The notes beneath the pieces were generated by a model. That model was not told the DNA's origin. It saw only the letters and a list, made by a program, of their open reading frames with translations, and did no database searches. The translations under genes were made by a program, and so were the position numbers. A stretch of DNA of 64,000 nt from JAVBMP01 sp031552315 (lineage in GTDB: Bacteria; Desulfobacterota; Desulfovibrionia; Desulfovibrionales; Desulfovibrionaceae), in contig JAVBMP010000002.1 in NCBI GenBank assembly GCA_031552315.1, positions 1-64,000 of the forward strand, read 5' to 3'. How positions within the stretch are numbered: the first letter of the stretch is position 1; each line of letters opens with the position of its first letter. Below are positions 18,155 to 26,013 of this stretch, piece after piece.

Positions 18155-18187
18155 TGGGCTTCCCCCCTTATGCGCGTCTTTTGTTCC

Positions 18188-18231
18188 GGGCGGCCCGGCC
18201 CTGTATAACCGGGCAAAACACGGGGCCGCCC
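18188..18231. promoter_or_regulatory. GC-rich hairpin between autotransporter and NRPS genes
   Basis: GGGCGGCCC (18188-18196) and GGGCCGCCC (18223-18231) form a perfect nine-base inverted repeat in the 89-base gap between two co-directional genes. No U-run follows in the direction of transcription, so it is more likely an RNA-processing or stabilising hairpin, or a partial attenuator, than a full terminator. Confidence 0.45.
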
Positions 18232-18243
18232 AGGAGCAATGTT

Positions 18244-21200
18244 TTAAAACATGTACTTCAAAGTAAGGCGCAATTCATCGCCGGAAATGTTCTTGCCTTG
18301 CAGCCGTTCATAACCCAGCGAGCCGGAAAAATTGCCGTAACTGCCGCCAATACCGGCGCGGGCGCGAAAGATATCATTGGTATCATTGTACCCAATGGTG
18401 GTGAAGCCGAACTGGTCGTCAACTTCCAGCACAGACAACACTTTTGGGCGGTCAAGGTATTGGTGCCACCAGTCCGCCCCGGCAAAAACATACAAGCTGC
18501 CCTTGTGTTCCGGCTTTGCAAGAATGTTGTAGCGCAAATCGGCCCCCAATGAAGAGGCAAGGTAGGTGTAATTGGTGTTTTGCACATGCAGGGCGGAAAG
18601 CCCGCCGTCATTTTCCGTATACGCGTTCGCATTGTTGTAAATGTAAGCAAGTTCCACGCTTGGGGTAAAGGTGAAGGAGTCAAACGTGAAGTCGCGCTTC
18701 AGGGAGGCGGAACCAAGAAAGTCTACCGAGCTGCCTGAACTCTGGTGCTGTTCATGCAAGTAGCTCACTGTGCGGCGGTAATCCACATCATGCAGGCCGA
18801 CAGAGGCGATAAGCCGCATTTCTGCAAAGCCGAAGTCACTTTCCACAAACGCGCCGAAGCGTGACACCGTGTCATTTATTGAACCACGGTTGCCGCTGAA
18901 ATCTTGATCTTCCTGCCCAAAGGCGACAAAGCCGCCTACACTCCAATTGTCTGATATGCCATAACCCAGCCCGGCAAACACCCCGCCACCCTTGATTTTG
19001 GAACTGTAAAATTCCTGATAGGAATGGTCTTGCCGTATTTCTTGCCCGTAAACGTCACCAAAGAAGAATATGGGAGCGGGCGATTCCCCGGCGCCCCTTT
19101 CACTTTGGCCTGTAAGGGGATGCCTGCTGTCCATGGTCTTTTGCCTGTTGCCAAGTTGCAGCAGCTGTGACCGGGTTAGTTCCGCCAAAGAAAGCGGCTG
19201 AAGCTGGGCAATGGATTCTTGCGGGTATTCCATATATTCCAGCGGCATAAGCATGCGCATGGCCGGGGCGTTCAGGTTGCTGCCGCCATAGGTGGCGGCG
19301 ATGTTATCCAGCATAAGGCCAAGGCTGCGGTTTGTAGAAAGGTTCTGGTAGTATACAGGGTCGCGCATAAAGCCCAAAAGCAGGGCGTTGCCGGGCTTAA
19401 GCAGTTGAAATTGAATGGCGCGGCTCATTTGTGGCAAGATTATTTGCGGCAGGGCGGTGGAATTGTCCGTGGTTATCCCGGTTATCAGCGGCAGGGTGGT
19501 GGTGGCGAATACCGGGGCGTTTAAAACCGGGACGATAATTACGCCGTCCTGAATATCCAGCGTGCCCACGTTGGCCGCGCCGGGCATATTTTCATTCAGC
19601 AAGGGGGAAAAAGTGCTGTTCCGCATGGTAAGGGAATTGCCCCCGCCGCCGCCCAGGTCAATATTCCCGACAAGGGTGCTGCCGGTCACGCGCGTGTTTG
19701 TGCCGCTGGCCGCGCTGTCGCCGTAAATGGAATAGAGCGGGCCGGCTATGAAGGTATCATCAAGGTTTACGTTTTTGGCCCCCGCGCCGGCAAGCATTAC
19801 CCCGGCGTAGGTTGAGCTTATTATCCCGCTGGTTTGGTTCAGTGTGCCGGAACCGTCAATGCGCACCCCGGCGGCGCGTACCACATAATAGGCATCCTGG
19901 TTCAGCGGGTCGTAGTAACCTGGGATGGCCATGCCGTTCACAAAGCCGTTCAGGGCTATGGCGTTGATATTGGCCTGGGAGTCCAGCGTGCCGCCGTTTT
20001 GCAGCACAACGCCGTAAGCCGCGTCATCATACGGGTCTTTGCGGGTGAAATTCGGGTTCAGGGCTACGGAAAGCCCCATAGTACTCACATTGCTGCCGGG
20101 CTGCAAGATAACATTGGCGTTATTAACCAGCAGGGCCTGGCCGGAACCGGACAGCATGACGTTGCCGCCCACATTTACCGCGCCGGAACTGTTGTCCACC
20201 GCCAACGCGGTGGCGTCCCCGCCCTGGGCGTAAATGCGGGAACCCGCAGCGGTAGTAAGGCTGCCGGTGCCTGTTATGTTCACGGCGGTGGACTGGTTGC
20301 CGAAAGCGCTTGCCCGCGCCGTGGCTTGCAGCGTAAGGGTGGCATTGTTTTGCTGAAACAGCGTGAAGTTTACCCCATAACCTTCAGTATTCGTGTTTGG
20401 GCTTATGGTGATGTTGTGCGTGGCGTTTACGCCAATTTCCGCCCCGGCGGTGTCGTTATAATAGGCCAGGGTGGGCAGGTTTGTGGCGACAATAGGATCG
20501 GGGTTGTAAAGGTCAAGGTAAAAATACGGCGCCTGGCTGCCATCGCCTATGGTAAGGTCTTGCGTGGTTGACGCCGAATTAAGCAATATGTTGGGTGAGT
20601 TGACCAGCAGGTCAAGACGAGCGGCGTTCAGGTTGTTTATTGGGGTGCCCGGCACAAGATAATCCAGCTGGTGCGCCAGTTGCAGGTAAAGCATTTCTGA
20701 CGGGGTGTTGGTGTAATACCCGTAGTTGTCTACCGTGGTAAGCGATGTGGTATCCACCGCCAGGCCAAGGTCGTAGCCGGAAGGGTTAAGCCAGCCAAAA
20801 AAGTTGCTGTAACCGGCAATGCTGCCGCCGTGGCCTGTCATGTTGAGGTTTATGCCCAGGCCGGTCAAATCCATTCTGAACAGGCCGTAGCCGTAATAAA
20901 TGGGCATGCCGCCCATGGTTATAAGCGAACCCATGTTGTTGGCCGGGTCAAGGCTGGCCATGCGGTCGGCATATGTAGCACCCAACGTGCCGTTGTTGTT
21001 ATACATAAGTTCACGCAGCCACTTCGCCTGATCTTGCAGGGTGCTTACAATGGCCCCGGATGTCCAGGGAATTGTAGGGTCCATTGTGGTTATGGGCTGC
21101 CCGGCCTCTGAACCAGTGACTATGGCGCCCTGGGCGCTTGTGGTGGGCAGGTAGGTGGAACCGGCAACCCCGCTGGAGGCCAGAATGGGGGCCAGCAGCG

Positions 21201-21897
21201 TGTTGATGTCTGTGCTGTAGACCGCCTCAGCTATAAGTGAAAGAATTATGATGTTTGTGTTGGAATATTCGCCGGTCAGGCCGGCGGAAAAGGGCTTTGG
21301 GTAGCCGGAAAGCCCAAGGGAAGCAAGCGTGGTGTGGTCAACCCCGGGCACGGCCTGATAGTTGGCCTGCTTCCAGGCATCCCACAAGCTTATATCTTGC
21401 CCGGGCAGGGGGGCCCCCATGTAGTTGGGGATATGCGAGCTCATGTTCAAAAGCTGCGCCACTGTAAGGCTGGCGGAATCCAGCGGCAGCCCGGCGGCCC
21501 CAAGGTCTACATTGTGTAATTGAACCAGGGAGCCAATGGTGTCATTCAGCGTAATCAAGCCGTCATCAACCATTTTCAGAATAATTGTTGAAATAAAGGT
21601 CTTGCTTTGGCTGCCTATGCGAATTTGCTCGGTAAGCCCCAGGTGCGAGCCTATGTTGGGGGTGGGGTTTAAAATGGTTCCGCTGTTATCTATGAAAACC
21701 GCCCCGGAGTTAAAGCCGGAATTGGCCTGGTTGTTAAGCACAGCGCGCATGGCGTCCAGATGCCACGGATTCAGGGTGGCGGCAGCCCGCGCCGTTTGCG
21801 GCAGGGCGGCGGAAAGCCAGCACGCGGCCAACAAAACGAATATACAACGTAACGCCGTTTTTATGCTTGTTTGTGGAATAAAACGGTTTGTTTTCAC
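18244..21897 (-). CDS. Autotransporter with S12-like serine hydrolase passenger
   Basis: This 1217-residue protein begins at a GTG preceded by AAGGGGGGGG and has a signal peptide ending near residue 38 (QTARA/AA). The N-terminal passenger has the serine beta-lactamase/DD-peptidase (class C, MEROPS S12-like) motifs: SQSK (Ser96, Lys99), YSN (Tyr211, Asn213) and HGG (His356) in the KTG position. Residues of about 430-900 are Asn/Gly/Thr-rich and repetitive, like an autotransporter beta-helix. The last 270 or so residues have the amphipathic pattern of a type V beta-barrel and end in YMF. It should therefore be secreted through its own barrel and display a serine hydrolase at the surface. It lies 89 bp upstream of the NRPS on the same strand, so co-transcription is likely. 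S12 enzymes such as ClbP and ZmaM mature NRPS/PKS prodrugs, which makes a maturation, degradation or self-protection role possible. The substrate is unknown. Confidence 0.87.
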   Translation of the reverse strand: MKTNRFIPQTSIKTALRCIFVLLAACWLSAALPQTARAAATLNPWHLDAMRAVLNNQANSGFNSGAVFIDNSGTILNPTPNIGSHLGLTEQIRIGSQSKTFISTIILKMVDDGLITLNDTIGSLVQLHNVDLGAAGLPLDSASLTVAQLLNMSSHIPNYMGAPLPGQDISLWDAWKQANYQAVPGVDHTTLASLGLSGYPKPFSAGLTGEYSNTNIIILSLIAEAVYSTDINTLLAPILASSGVAGSTYLPTTSAQGAIVTGSEAGQPITTMDPTIPWTSGAIVSTLQDQAKWLRELMYNNNGTLGATYADRMASLDPANNMGSLITMGGMPIYYGYGLFRMDLTGLGINLNMTGHGGSIAGYSNFFGWLNPSGYDLGLAVDTTSLTTVDNYGYYTNTPSEMLYLQLAHQLDYLVPGTPINNLNAARLDLLVNSPNILLNSASTTQDLTIGDGSQAPYFYLDLYNPDPIVATNLPTLAYYNDTAGAEIGVNATHNITISPNTNTEGYGVNFTLFQQNNATLTLQATARASAFGNQSTAVNITGTGSLTTAAGSRIYAQGGDATALAVDNSSGAVNVGGNVMLSGSGQALLVNNANVILQPGSNVSTMGLSVALNPNFTRKDPYDDAAYGVVLQNGGTLDSQANINAIALNGFVNGMAIPGYYDPLNQDAYYVVRAAGVRIDGSGTLNQTSGIISSTYAGVMLAGAGAKNVNLDDTFIAGPLYSIYGDSAASGTNTRVTGSTLVGNIDLGGGGGNSLTMRNSTFSPLLNENMPGAANVGTLDIQDGVIIVPVLNAPVFATTTLPLITGITTDNSTALPQIILPQMSRAIQFQLLKPGNALLLGFMRDPVYYQNLSTNRSLGLMLDNIAATYGGSNLNAPAMRMLMPLEYMEYPQESIAQLQPLSLAELTRSQLLQLGNRQKTMDSRHPLTGQSERGAGESPAPIFFFGDVYGQEIRQDHSYQEFYSSKIKGGGVFAGLGYGISDNWSVGGFVAFGQEDQDFSGNRGSINDTVSRFGAFVESDFGFAEMRLIASVGLHDVDYRRTVSYLHEQHQSSGSSVDFLGSASLKRDFTFDSFTFTPSVELAYIYNNANAYTENDGGLSALHVQNTNYTYLASSLGADLRYNILAKPEHKGSLYVFAGADWWHQYLDRPKVLSVLEVDDQFGFTTIGYNDTNDIFRARAGIGGSYGNFSGSLGYERLQGKNISGDELRLTLKYMF

Positions 21898-21997
21898 GTT
21901 ACAGCCCCCCCCTTAAAAAGTTGTCAGTCGCGTGTTGTATAGGCTTAAATATCAGGCTGTTGTGTTTCAAGGTGGAAAAGGATGGGGCCCTTGACGC

Positions 21998-22033
21998 AAA
22001 AATCACCAGTCCGCTGGCGAACCGGTGATTTTT
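21998..22033. terminator. Bidirectional-looking terminator hairpin
   Basis: AAAAATCACC and GGTGATTTTT form a stem around a GC-containing loop, with A- and T-tracts on either side. It would end transcription from the DUF697-like gene before the autotransporter gene. Confidence 0.65.
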
Positions 22034-22154
22034 AGTCATTCACATGGCGGACTCAAATATTACAGGTAATACAGGCAAGATGTTGAGCATAATACCCCCC
22101 AAGCACGGTGCTAACCCGCGTATAAAAAGAACCTGGGCGCAATGCCGGACATGT

Positions 22155-22250
22155 GCGCCGGGCAGACTATGCGTTGGGCAGTCTGTGCGCCGGGCAGTCC
22201 GTAGCAATGACAAGCCGCAGCAATTACAGGCCGTGGCACCGACAGGCCGG
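22155..22250. repeat. Six consecutive 16-bp repeat units
   Basis: Three units of the GCGCCGGGCAGTCCGT type (22155-22170, 22171-22186, 22187-22202) are followed without a break by three of the AGCAATTACAGGCCGT type (22203-22218, 22219-22234, 22235-22250). The 16-bp period is not a multiple of three and no gene covers it. Confidence 0.8.
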
Positions 22251-22312
22251 GTCAATTTTTCAAACCGCCCGGCCCGCTTCATTCAGGCCTGCCGCGCTTG
22301 GGCCTGTTTGGC

Positions 22313-22861
22313 TCAGACCGCGGGTTGTTCCGCCGCTTGCGGGGCTTTGTCGTCTTTCTTTTTGACCCAGCCCTTCACAACTTCCTTGCCGTTTTCATAG
22401 GTTTCTTTCACTTCTTCAACAATTTTGGCTGTGTTGACGTCCAGCAACGTGCCGCCGGAAGCGAAGTGTTTGGCAAAGGCATGGCCCAGGGCGTAGGTGG
22501 CCGCGCCGCCGGCCAGAGAAGTGCTTACCACCCCAAGGCCAAAGCCCACTACCGGGATGTAACGGGCCAAAGAGCGCAGGCTGGGGGTCAAAAGCACCGG
22601 CAGGGCGCTTGCGGCCACAACACCAAGCAGTTTTTTGGCCGGTTCCGCCTTGAAGGGCACATTGTAGGCGGAGCACAGGCGGTACAGCATTTCGCTTTGC
22701 AGCGCGAAAAGGGCGGCGGCATCCACCAGCGGCACCGGCACAAGCCCTACGGCAAGCGAGGCATGAACGCGGTCACGAATGATGGAATCAATTTTATGCT
22801 GGCAAGGAAGACTGCGTTCTTCCACAACTTTGCCTTCTTCAACTACGGTTTCTTTGGCCAT
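22313..22861 (-). CDS. DUF697/YcjF-like small membrane protein
   Basis: The 182-residue product has a charged N-terminus, then GLVPVPLVDAAALFALQSEM, which matches the IPIPVLD...ALQ pattern of the DUF697 family (YcjF-related). Two hydrophobic Gly/Ala-rich segments follow (about residues 84-100 and 106-130), consistent with a membrane hairpin, and then a charged Lys-rich tail (VKKKDDKAP). The molecular function of DUF697 proteins is not established. The gene sits alone between the two arms of the biosynthetic locus. It points toward the autotransporter, but a terminator-like hairpin (21998-22033) separates them, so it is probably its own transcript. Nothing in the sequence ties it to the natural product. 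Confidence 0.7.
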   Translation of the reverse strand: MAKETVVEEGKVVEERSLPCQHKIDSIIRDRVHASLAVGLVPVPLVDAAALFALQSEMLYRLCSAYNVPFKAEPAKKLLGVVAASALPVLLTPSLRSLARYIPVVGFGLGVVSTSLAGGAATYALGHAFAKHFASGGTLLDVNTAKIVEEVKETYENGKEVVKGWVKKKDDKAPQAAEQPAV

Positions 22862-23225
22862 GGTGTTGCTCCTGTCAAAATAGTTGTGTTGAATTCGCCT
22901 GTTCAGCGCGTATGCTGTCTCAGGTAAGGTAACCTTGAAATATTGAATATCTGTCTGGCCTTTTTGGGTAGTGTAGTCACAAACAGCGTATTGCCTAAAA
23001 TACCTTCAAGCCTGATGCGCCCGGTTCTAAAACCCCCAGTAAGCTGTTTGTATATTTTCAGAATTAGGATATGCTGAAAAATGGGGCTGAAAAACGGAGC
23101 TTTTGTTGACTTGGAGCTTACTTTTAGTATATTTTATTTACAGCCTCCAAGTCAAGTTTAAAAAATCAAATTGGTCTTTTCTCTGTGAAATTGTGTTATT
23201 TGTGCAAATTAATTGGGGATGCATT
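22862..23225. other. Divergent 364-base control region
   Basis: This AT-richer region separates the leftward DUF697-like gene from the rightward efflux and biosynthesis arm. It contains the promoter-operator described at 23106-23155. No additional gene is supported; the ORF beginning at 23103 is an N-terminal overextension of the outer-membrane protein. Confidence 0.6.
23106..23155 (+). promoter_or_regulatory. Promoter with 11-bp inverted-repeat operator
   Basis: TTGACT (23106-23111) and TATATT (23128-23133) with a 16-base spacer make a good sigma70-type promoter. TTGACTTGGAG (23106-23116) and CTCCAAGTCAA (23145-23155) are a perfect inverted repeat; one arm covers the -35 box and the other would lie near the transcription start. 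The half-site resembles those of MerR-type operators, but the 28-base separation is much longer than usual for that family. Confidence 0.65.
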
Positions 23226-24689
23226 GTGAAGCTGCGTACTTGCCGGTTCTATTTTTTGCTGGTTGTGGCGGTATCAATAGCCGGTTGTTCATTCGCGCCG
23301 GATTATGAACGGCCGGCCATGGAATTGCCCCCCGCGTGGGAAAACGCTGCGGCGGACAACCTTGAAGCGCAGTGGTGGCGGCGTTTTAACGACCCGGTGC
23401 TGAACGCGCTGGTGCAAGAAGCCCTTGCCAACAACAAAGATATTGCCGCTGCCGTGGCCCGGCTGGAAATAGCCCGGTCCGGGGTAGGTTCAAGCGCGTC
23501 GCGCCTTGCGCCTTCGCCTTCCGCTTCCGCCCGGCATGACCATTCATGGGCCTCGCGCCGCGTTGATGGCCCGCCGCCCGCCGGGCATGAGGAATCCACC
23601 AATTCATCCATTCTGTTCAACGCCATATGGGAACTGGATTTTTGGGGCAAATACCGCAATACCGTAAAAAGTTCCCAGGCCTTCTTTCTGGCGCAGGAAT
23701 CTTCACGCGATGCCGTGTACCTTTCCATAGCGGCCCTTACCACCAAGGCCTATTTTGATATTTTAAGCAACCGCTACCAAATTGACATTGCCCGGCAAAC
23801 CCTGAAGCAAAGGGAAAGCGCCGTGCGCCTGTACAGCGCCGGGGCTTCTGTAGGTTACATGAGCGAGGCCGACCTTATGCGCGCCCGCAGCGAGGTGGAA
23901 GTTGCCCGCTATTCCCTTAACCTTTCCCTTATGCAACTTGACGAGGCGCATAGCCGGTTGCAACTGCTGCTTGGCCGGTCCCCGGCGGAAGTTATGCAGG
24001 GTGCGCAAGATACCGGGGCGTCTTCTTTAACCTCTATTGGCGCGAACAATATTTTGCCTTCCGGCCTGCCGGTGGATCTGCTGGAACGCCGCCCGGACAT
24101 CAAGGCGGCGGAACAGGATTTGCGGGCGGCCAACTTTGATATAGGCGTGGTAAGGGCCAACTATTTCCCGTCCATTACTTTGGGCGGCAGCGCGGGTTAT
24201 TCCGCCAAGCTGGCCAAGTTTCTTACCATTGGCGGTTCCGGCGTGTGGAATTACGGCGGGGAACTGAACCTGCCGCTGGATTTCTGGCAGACGCGCTTCC
24301 AGGAAAAAATGGCCGAGGCCCGCGCTGTGGAACTTGCCGCCGCCTATGAACAGACCGTGCGCCTGGCCTTCAAGGACATGCGCGATTCTTTGGCGCGGCA
24401 AAAATACCTTGCGGACGCCTCTGCCTCCATGCTGCGGCGGGTGGATTATTTGAAGAAGGCCGCTTCTCAGGCCAAAACCCGCTATGAGTCCGGGTATTCC
24501 GGCTACCTTGAACTGTTGGACGCGGAACGGGCGCTGTTTGATTCCCGCCTTATGTGGGCGCAAAGCCGCACCGCCCAGCTCTATGCCCTGGTGGACGTCT
24601 GCATGGCCCTTGGGGGCGGGTGGAGCGACCACGACCTGCCGGAACGCCTGCTTGCTCCAGTGGCGGAGCCAAACCGTGGGGGGAAATAA
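23226..24689 (+). CDS. Outer-membrane efflux lipoprotein (TolC/NodT family)
   Basis: This is the outer-membrane channel of a tripartite pump, in the OprM/NodT class. I place the start at the GTG at 23226, seven bases after GGGGA. This gives 487 residues beginning with a short hydrophobic signal and the lipobox SIAGC followed by SFAPDYERP, which is typical of NodT-family lipoproteins. The upstream in-frame ATG (23103) would put an unlikely hydrophobic extension before the signal and lies inside the putative promoter. Typical family motifs include DPVLNALVQEALANN near the N-terminus, LLERRPDIKAAEQDLRAAN, and two repeated alpha-hairpin halves. The stop overlaps the ATG of the next gene (TAATG). 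It is the first gene of the plus-strand arm, 86 bases or so after a candidate promoter. Confidence 0.93.
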   Translation: MKLRTCRFYFLLVVAVSIAGCSFAPDYERPAMELPPAWENAAADNLEAQWWRRFNDPVLNALVQEALANNKDIAAAVARLEIARSGVGSSASRLAPSPSASARHDHSWASRRVDGPPPAGHEESTNSSILFNAIWELDFWGKYRNTVKSSQAFFLAQESSRDAVYLSIAALTTKAYFDILSNRYQIDIARQTLKQRESAVRLYSAGASVGYMSEADLMRARSEVEVARYSLNLSLMQLDEAHSRLQLLLGRSPAEVMQGAQDTGASSLTSIGANNILPSGLPVDLLERRPDIKAAEQDLRAANFDIGVVRANYFPSITLGGSAGYSAKLAKFLTIGGSGVWNYGGELNLPLDFWQTRFQEKMAEARAVELAAAYEQTVRLAFKDMRDSLARQKYLADASASMLRRVDYLKKAASQAKTRYESGYSGYLELLDAERALFDSRLMWAQSRTAQLYALVDVCMALGGGWSDHDLPERLLAPVAEPNRGGK

Positions 24690-25999
24690 TGGATACCTTG
24701 CAACAAAATAATGTTTGGCGCGGCCCCCGGCGTTTTTTGCTTCCGCCGTTTTTGCCCCTTTTGGCAATTATGGCCGCTGCCATGTTGGCCGGCGCGGTGT
24801 TGCTGACAGGCGCGGCCCCGGCCCTGTGCGCCCCGCCCCCACCGGCGGTTTCCTACATTACGGTAGCGCGTGAGGATGTGGGCTTCACCAAAACCTTTGT
24901 CGGCCATGTGGAAGGTGAACGCTTTGTGCAGGTGCGCGCCCAGGTAAGCGGGCTGCTTAAGTCCCGGCTTTATGAAGAAGGGGCGCTGGTGCAAAAGGGC
25001 CAGCCCCTGTTCCAGATAGACCCCGGCCAGTACAAGGCGGCCTATGAACAGGCCCAGGGCAGGCTGGAGGCCATGCGCGCCCGCTTTACCAATGCCGCGC
25101 GTGACTATGAACGCGCCGTGCCGCTTGCCCGGGGCAACGCCATAAGCCCGCGCGAATTTGACAAGGTGCAGGCAGAACATAACGCCGCCAAGGCGTCTTT
25201 GGATGAGGCCGCCGCCGCCCTTTCCGCCGCCGCCATGCGGCTGGAGCTTGCCACAGTTGTCGCGCCGGTTACCGGCTACGCCACCATGGCAAACCTGGAA
25301 GAGGGCAGCCTGGTTGCCGCGTCTTCCCCCGCGGACAGCCTGCTTACCACGATAAATTCCATGGAAAATGTGAACGTGATATTTGCCGTGCCGGATTCTT
25401 TGGTGCGCCGCATTGAAGGCTACATACGTAACAACGGGGCGGAAATATACCGTAACGCCGAGGCGGAACTGGAAATTGACCAGAACCTGCCCTACCCGCA
25501 CAAGGGGCGCATAACTTACGGCAACGCGGTAGTAAGCCGCCAAACCGGCAGCATGCTTGCGCGGGCCTTGTTTCCCAACCCGGAATACCGCCTGCTTTCC
25601 GGCCAGGTGGTGCGCATTTCTGTAAAGCTCCTTACCTTCCACAATGCCGTTTTGCTGCCGCAACACGCGGTATTGCAGGGGCAGGGCGGTTCTTTGGCCG
25701 TGGTGCTTAAAGATGATGATACGGTGGAATTTCGCCCGGTTTCCGTACTGGCCGGTATAAAACCCAATTACTTTGTGGTAGTTTCCGGCCTGGAAAGCGG
25801 TGAAAGGGTAGTGGTGGAAGGCACAGGCAAGGTCGGCCCCGGTTCAAAGGTAGTGCCCACGGCCCTTGACCGGCCGAAAGCCGCTTCAGAAAGTTTACCG
25901 GAAGCGCCTTCGAAGAATACACCGGAAGCGTCTTCAGTAAACGCGCCGGAAGCGCTTGGCAAAAATACACCGGAAGCTATGCCGGAAACCTCAAAATAA
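24689..25999 (+). CDS. RND efflux periplasmic adaptor (membrane fusion protein)
   Basis: The 436-residue AcrA/MexA-type adaptor should bridge the RND pump and the outer-membrane channel. An N-terminal hydrophobic signal/anchor (about 16-48) precedes the beta-barrel/lipoyl region (VRAQVSGLLKSRLYEEGALVQKGQPLFQID). A coiled-coil hairpin follows (QAQGRLEAMRARF...EFDKVQAEHNAAKASLDEA), then the second lipoyl half (APVTGYATMANLEEG). The ATG overlaps the previous stop by one base. Near the C-terminus (about 25892-25998) is a degenerate repeat of PEA-SKNTPEA-type units, an extra tail not needed by the family and part of the repeat expansion seen across this locus. Its substrate is probably the cluster product, inferred from operon position only. 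Confidence 0.93.
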   Translation: MDTLQQNNVWRGPRRFLLPPFLPLLAIMAAAMLAGAVLLTGAAPALCAPPPPAVSYITVAREDVGFTKTFVGHVEGERFVQVRAQVSGLLKSRLYEEGALVQKGQPLFQIDPGQYKAAYEQAQGRLEAMRARFTNAARDYERAVPLARGNAISPREFDKVQAEHNAAKASLDEAAAALSAAAMRLELATVVAPVTGYATMANLEEGSLVAASSPADSLLTTINSMENVNVIFAVPDSLVRRIEGYIRNNGAEIYRNAEAELEIDQNLPYPHKGRITYGNAVVSRQTGSMLARALFPNPEYRLLSGQVVRISVKLLTFHNAVLLPQHAVLQGQGGSLAVVLKDDDTVEFRPVSVLAGIKPNYFVVVSGLESGERVVVEGTGKVGPGSKVVPTALDRPKAASESLPEAPSKNTPEASSVNAPEALGKNTPEAMPETSK

Positions 26000-26013
26000 G
26001 GGGCCGGGAAACA

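Larger units (their letters stand above)
21898..22312. other. 415-base spacer with terminator and 16-bp tandem repeats
   Basis: No convincing gene is seen between the DUF697-like gene and the autotransporter start. The spacer holds the hairpin at 21998-22033, six consecutive 16-bp repeat units at 22155-22250, and presumably the autotransporter promoter near 21900-21960, where TATACA occurs on the minus strand without a convincing -35 box. Confidence 0.6.

Noticed and set aside
23103..23225. Upstream in-frame start of the outer-membrane protein
   Set aside because: It begins inside the -35/operator region and places a hydrophobic extension before the lipoprotein signal; the GTG at 23226 has a good ribosome-binding site.
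24581..25666. 361-residue minus-strand ORF opposite the efflux adaptor
   Set aside because: The plus-strand frame is a complete adaptor with a fixed operon position; the antisense frame is rich in Gly/His/Arg, as expected from a shadow.
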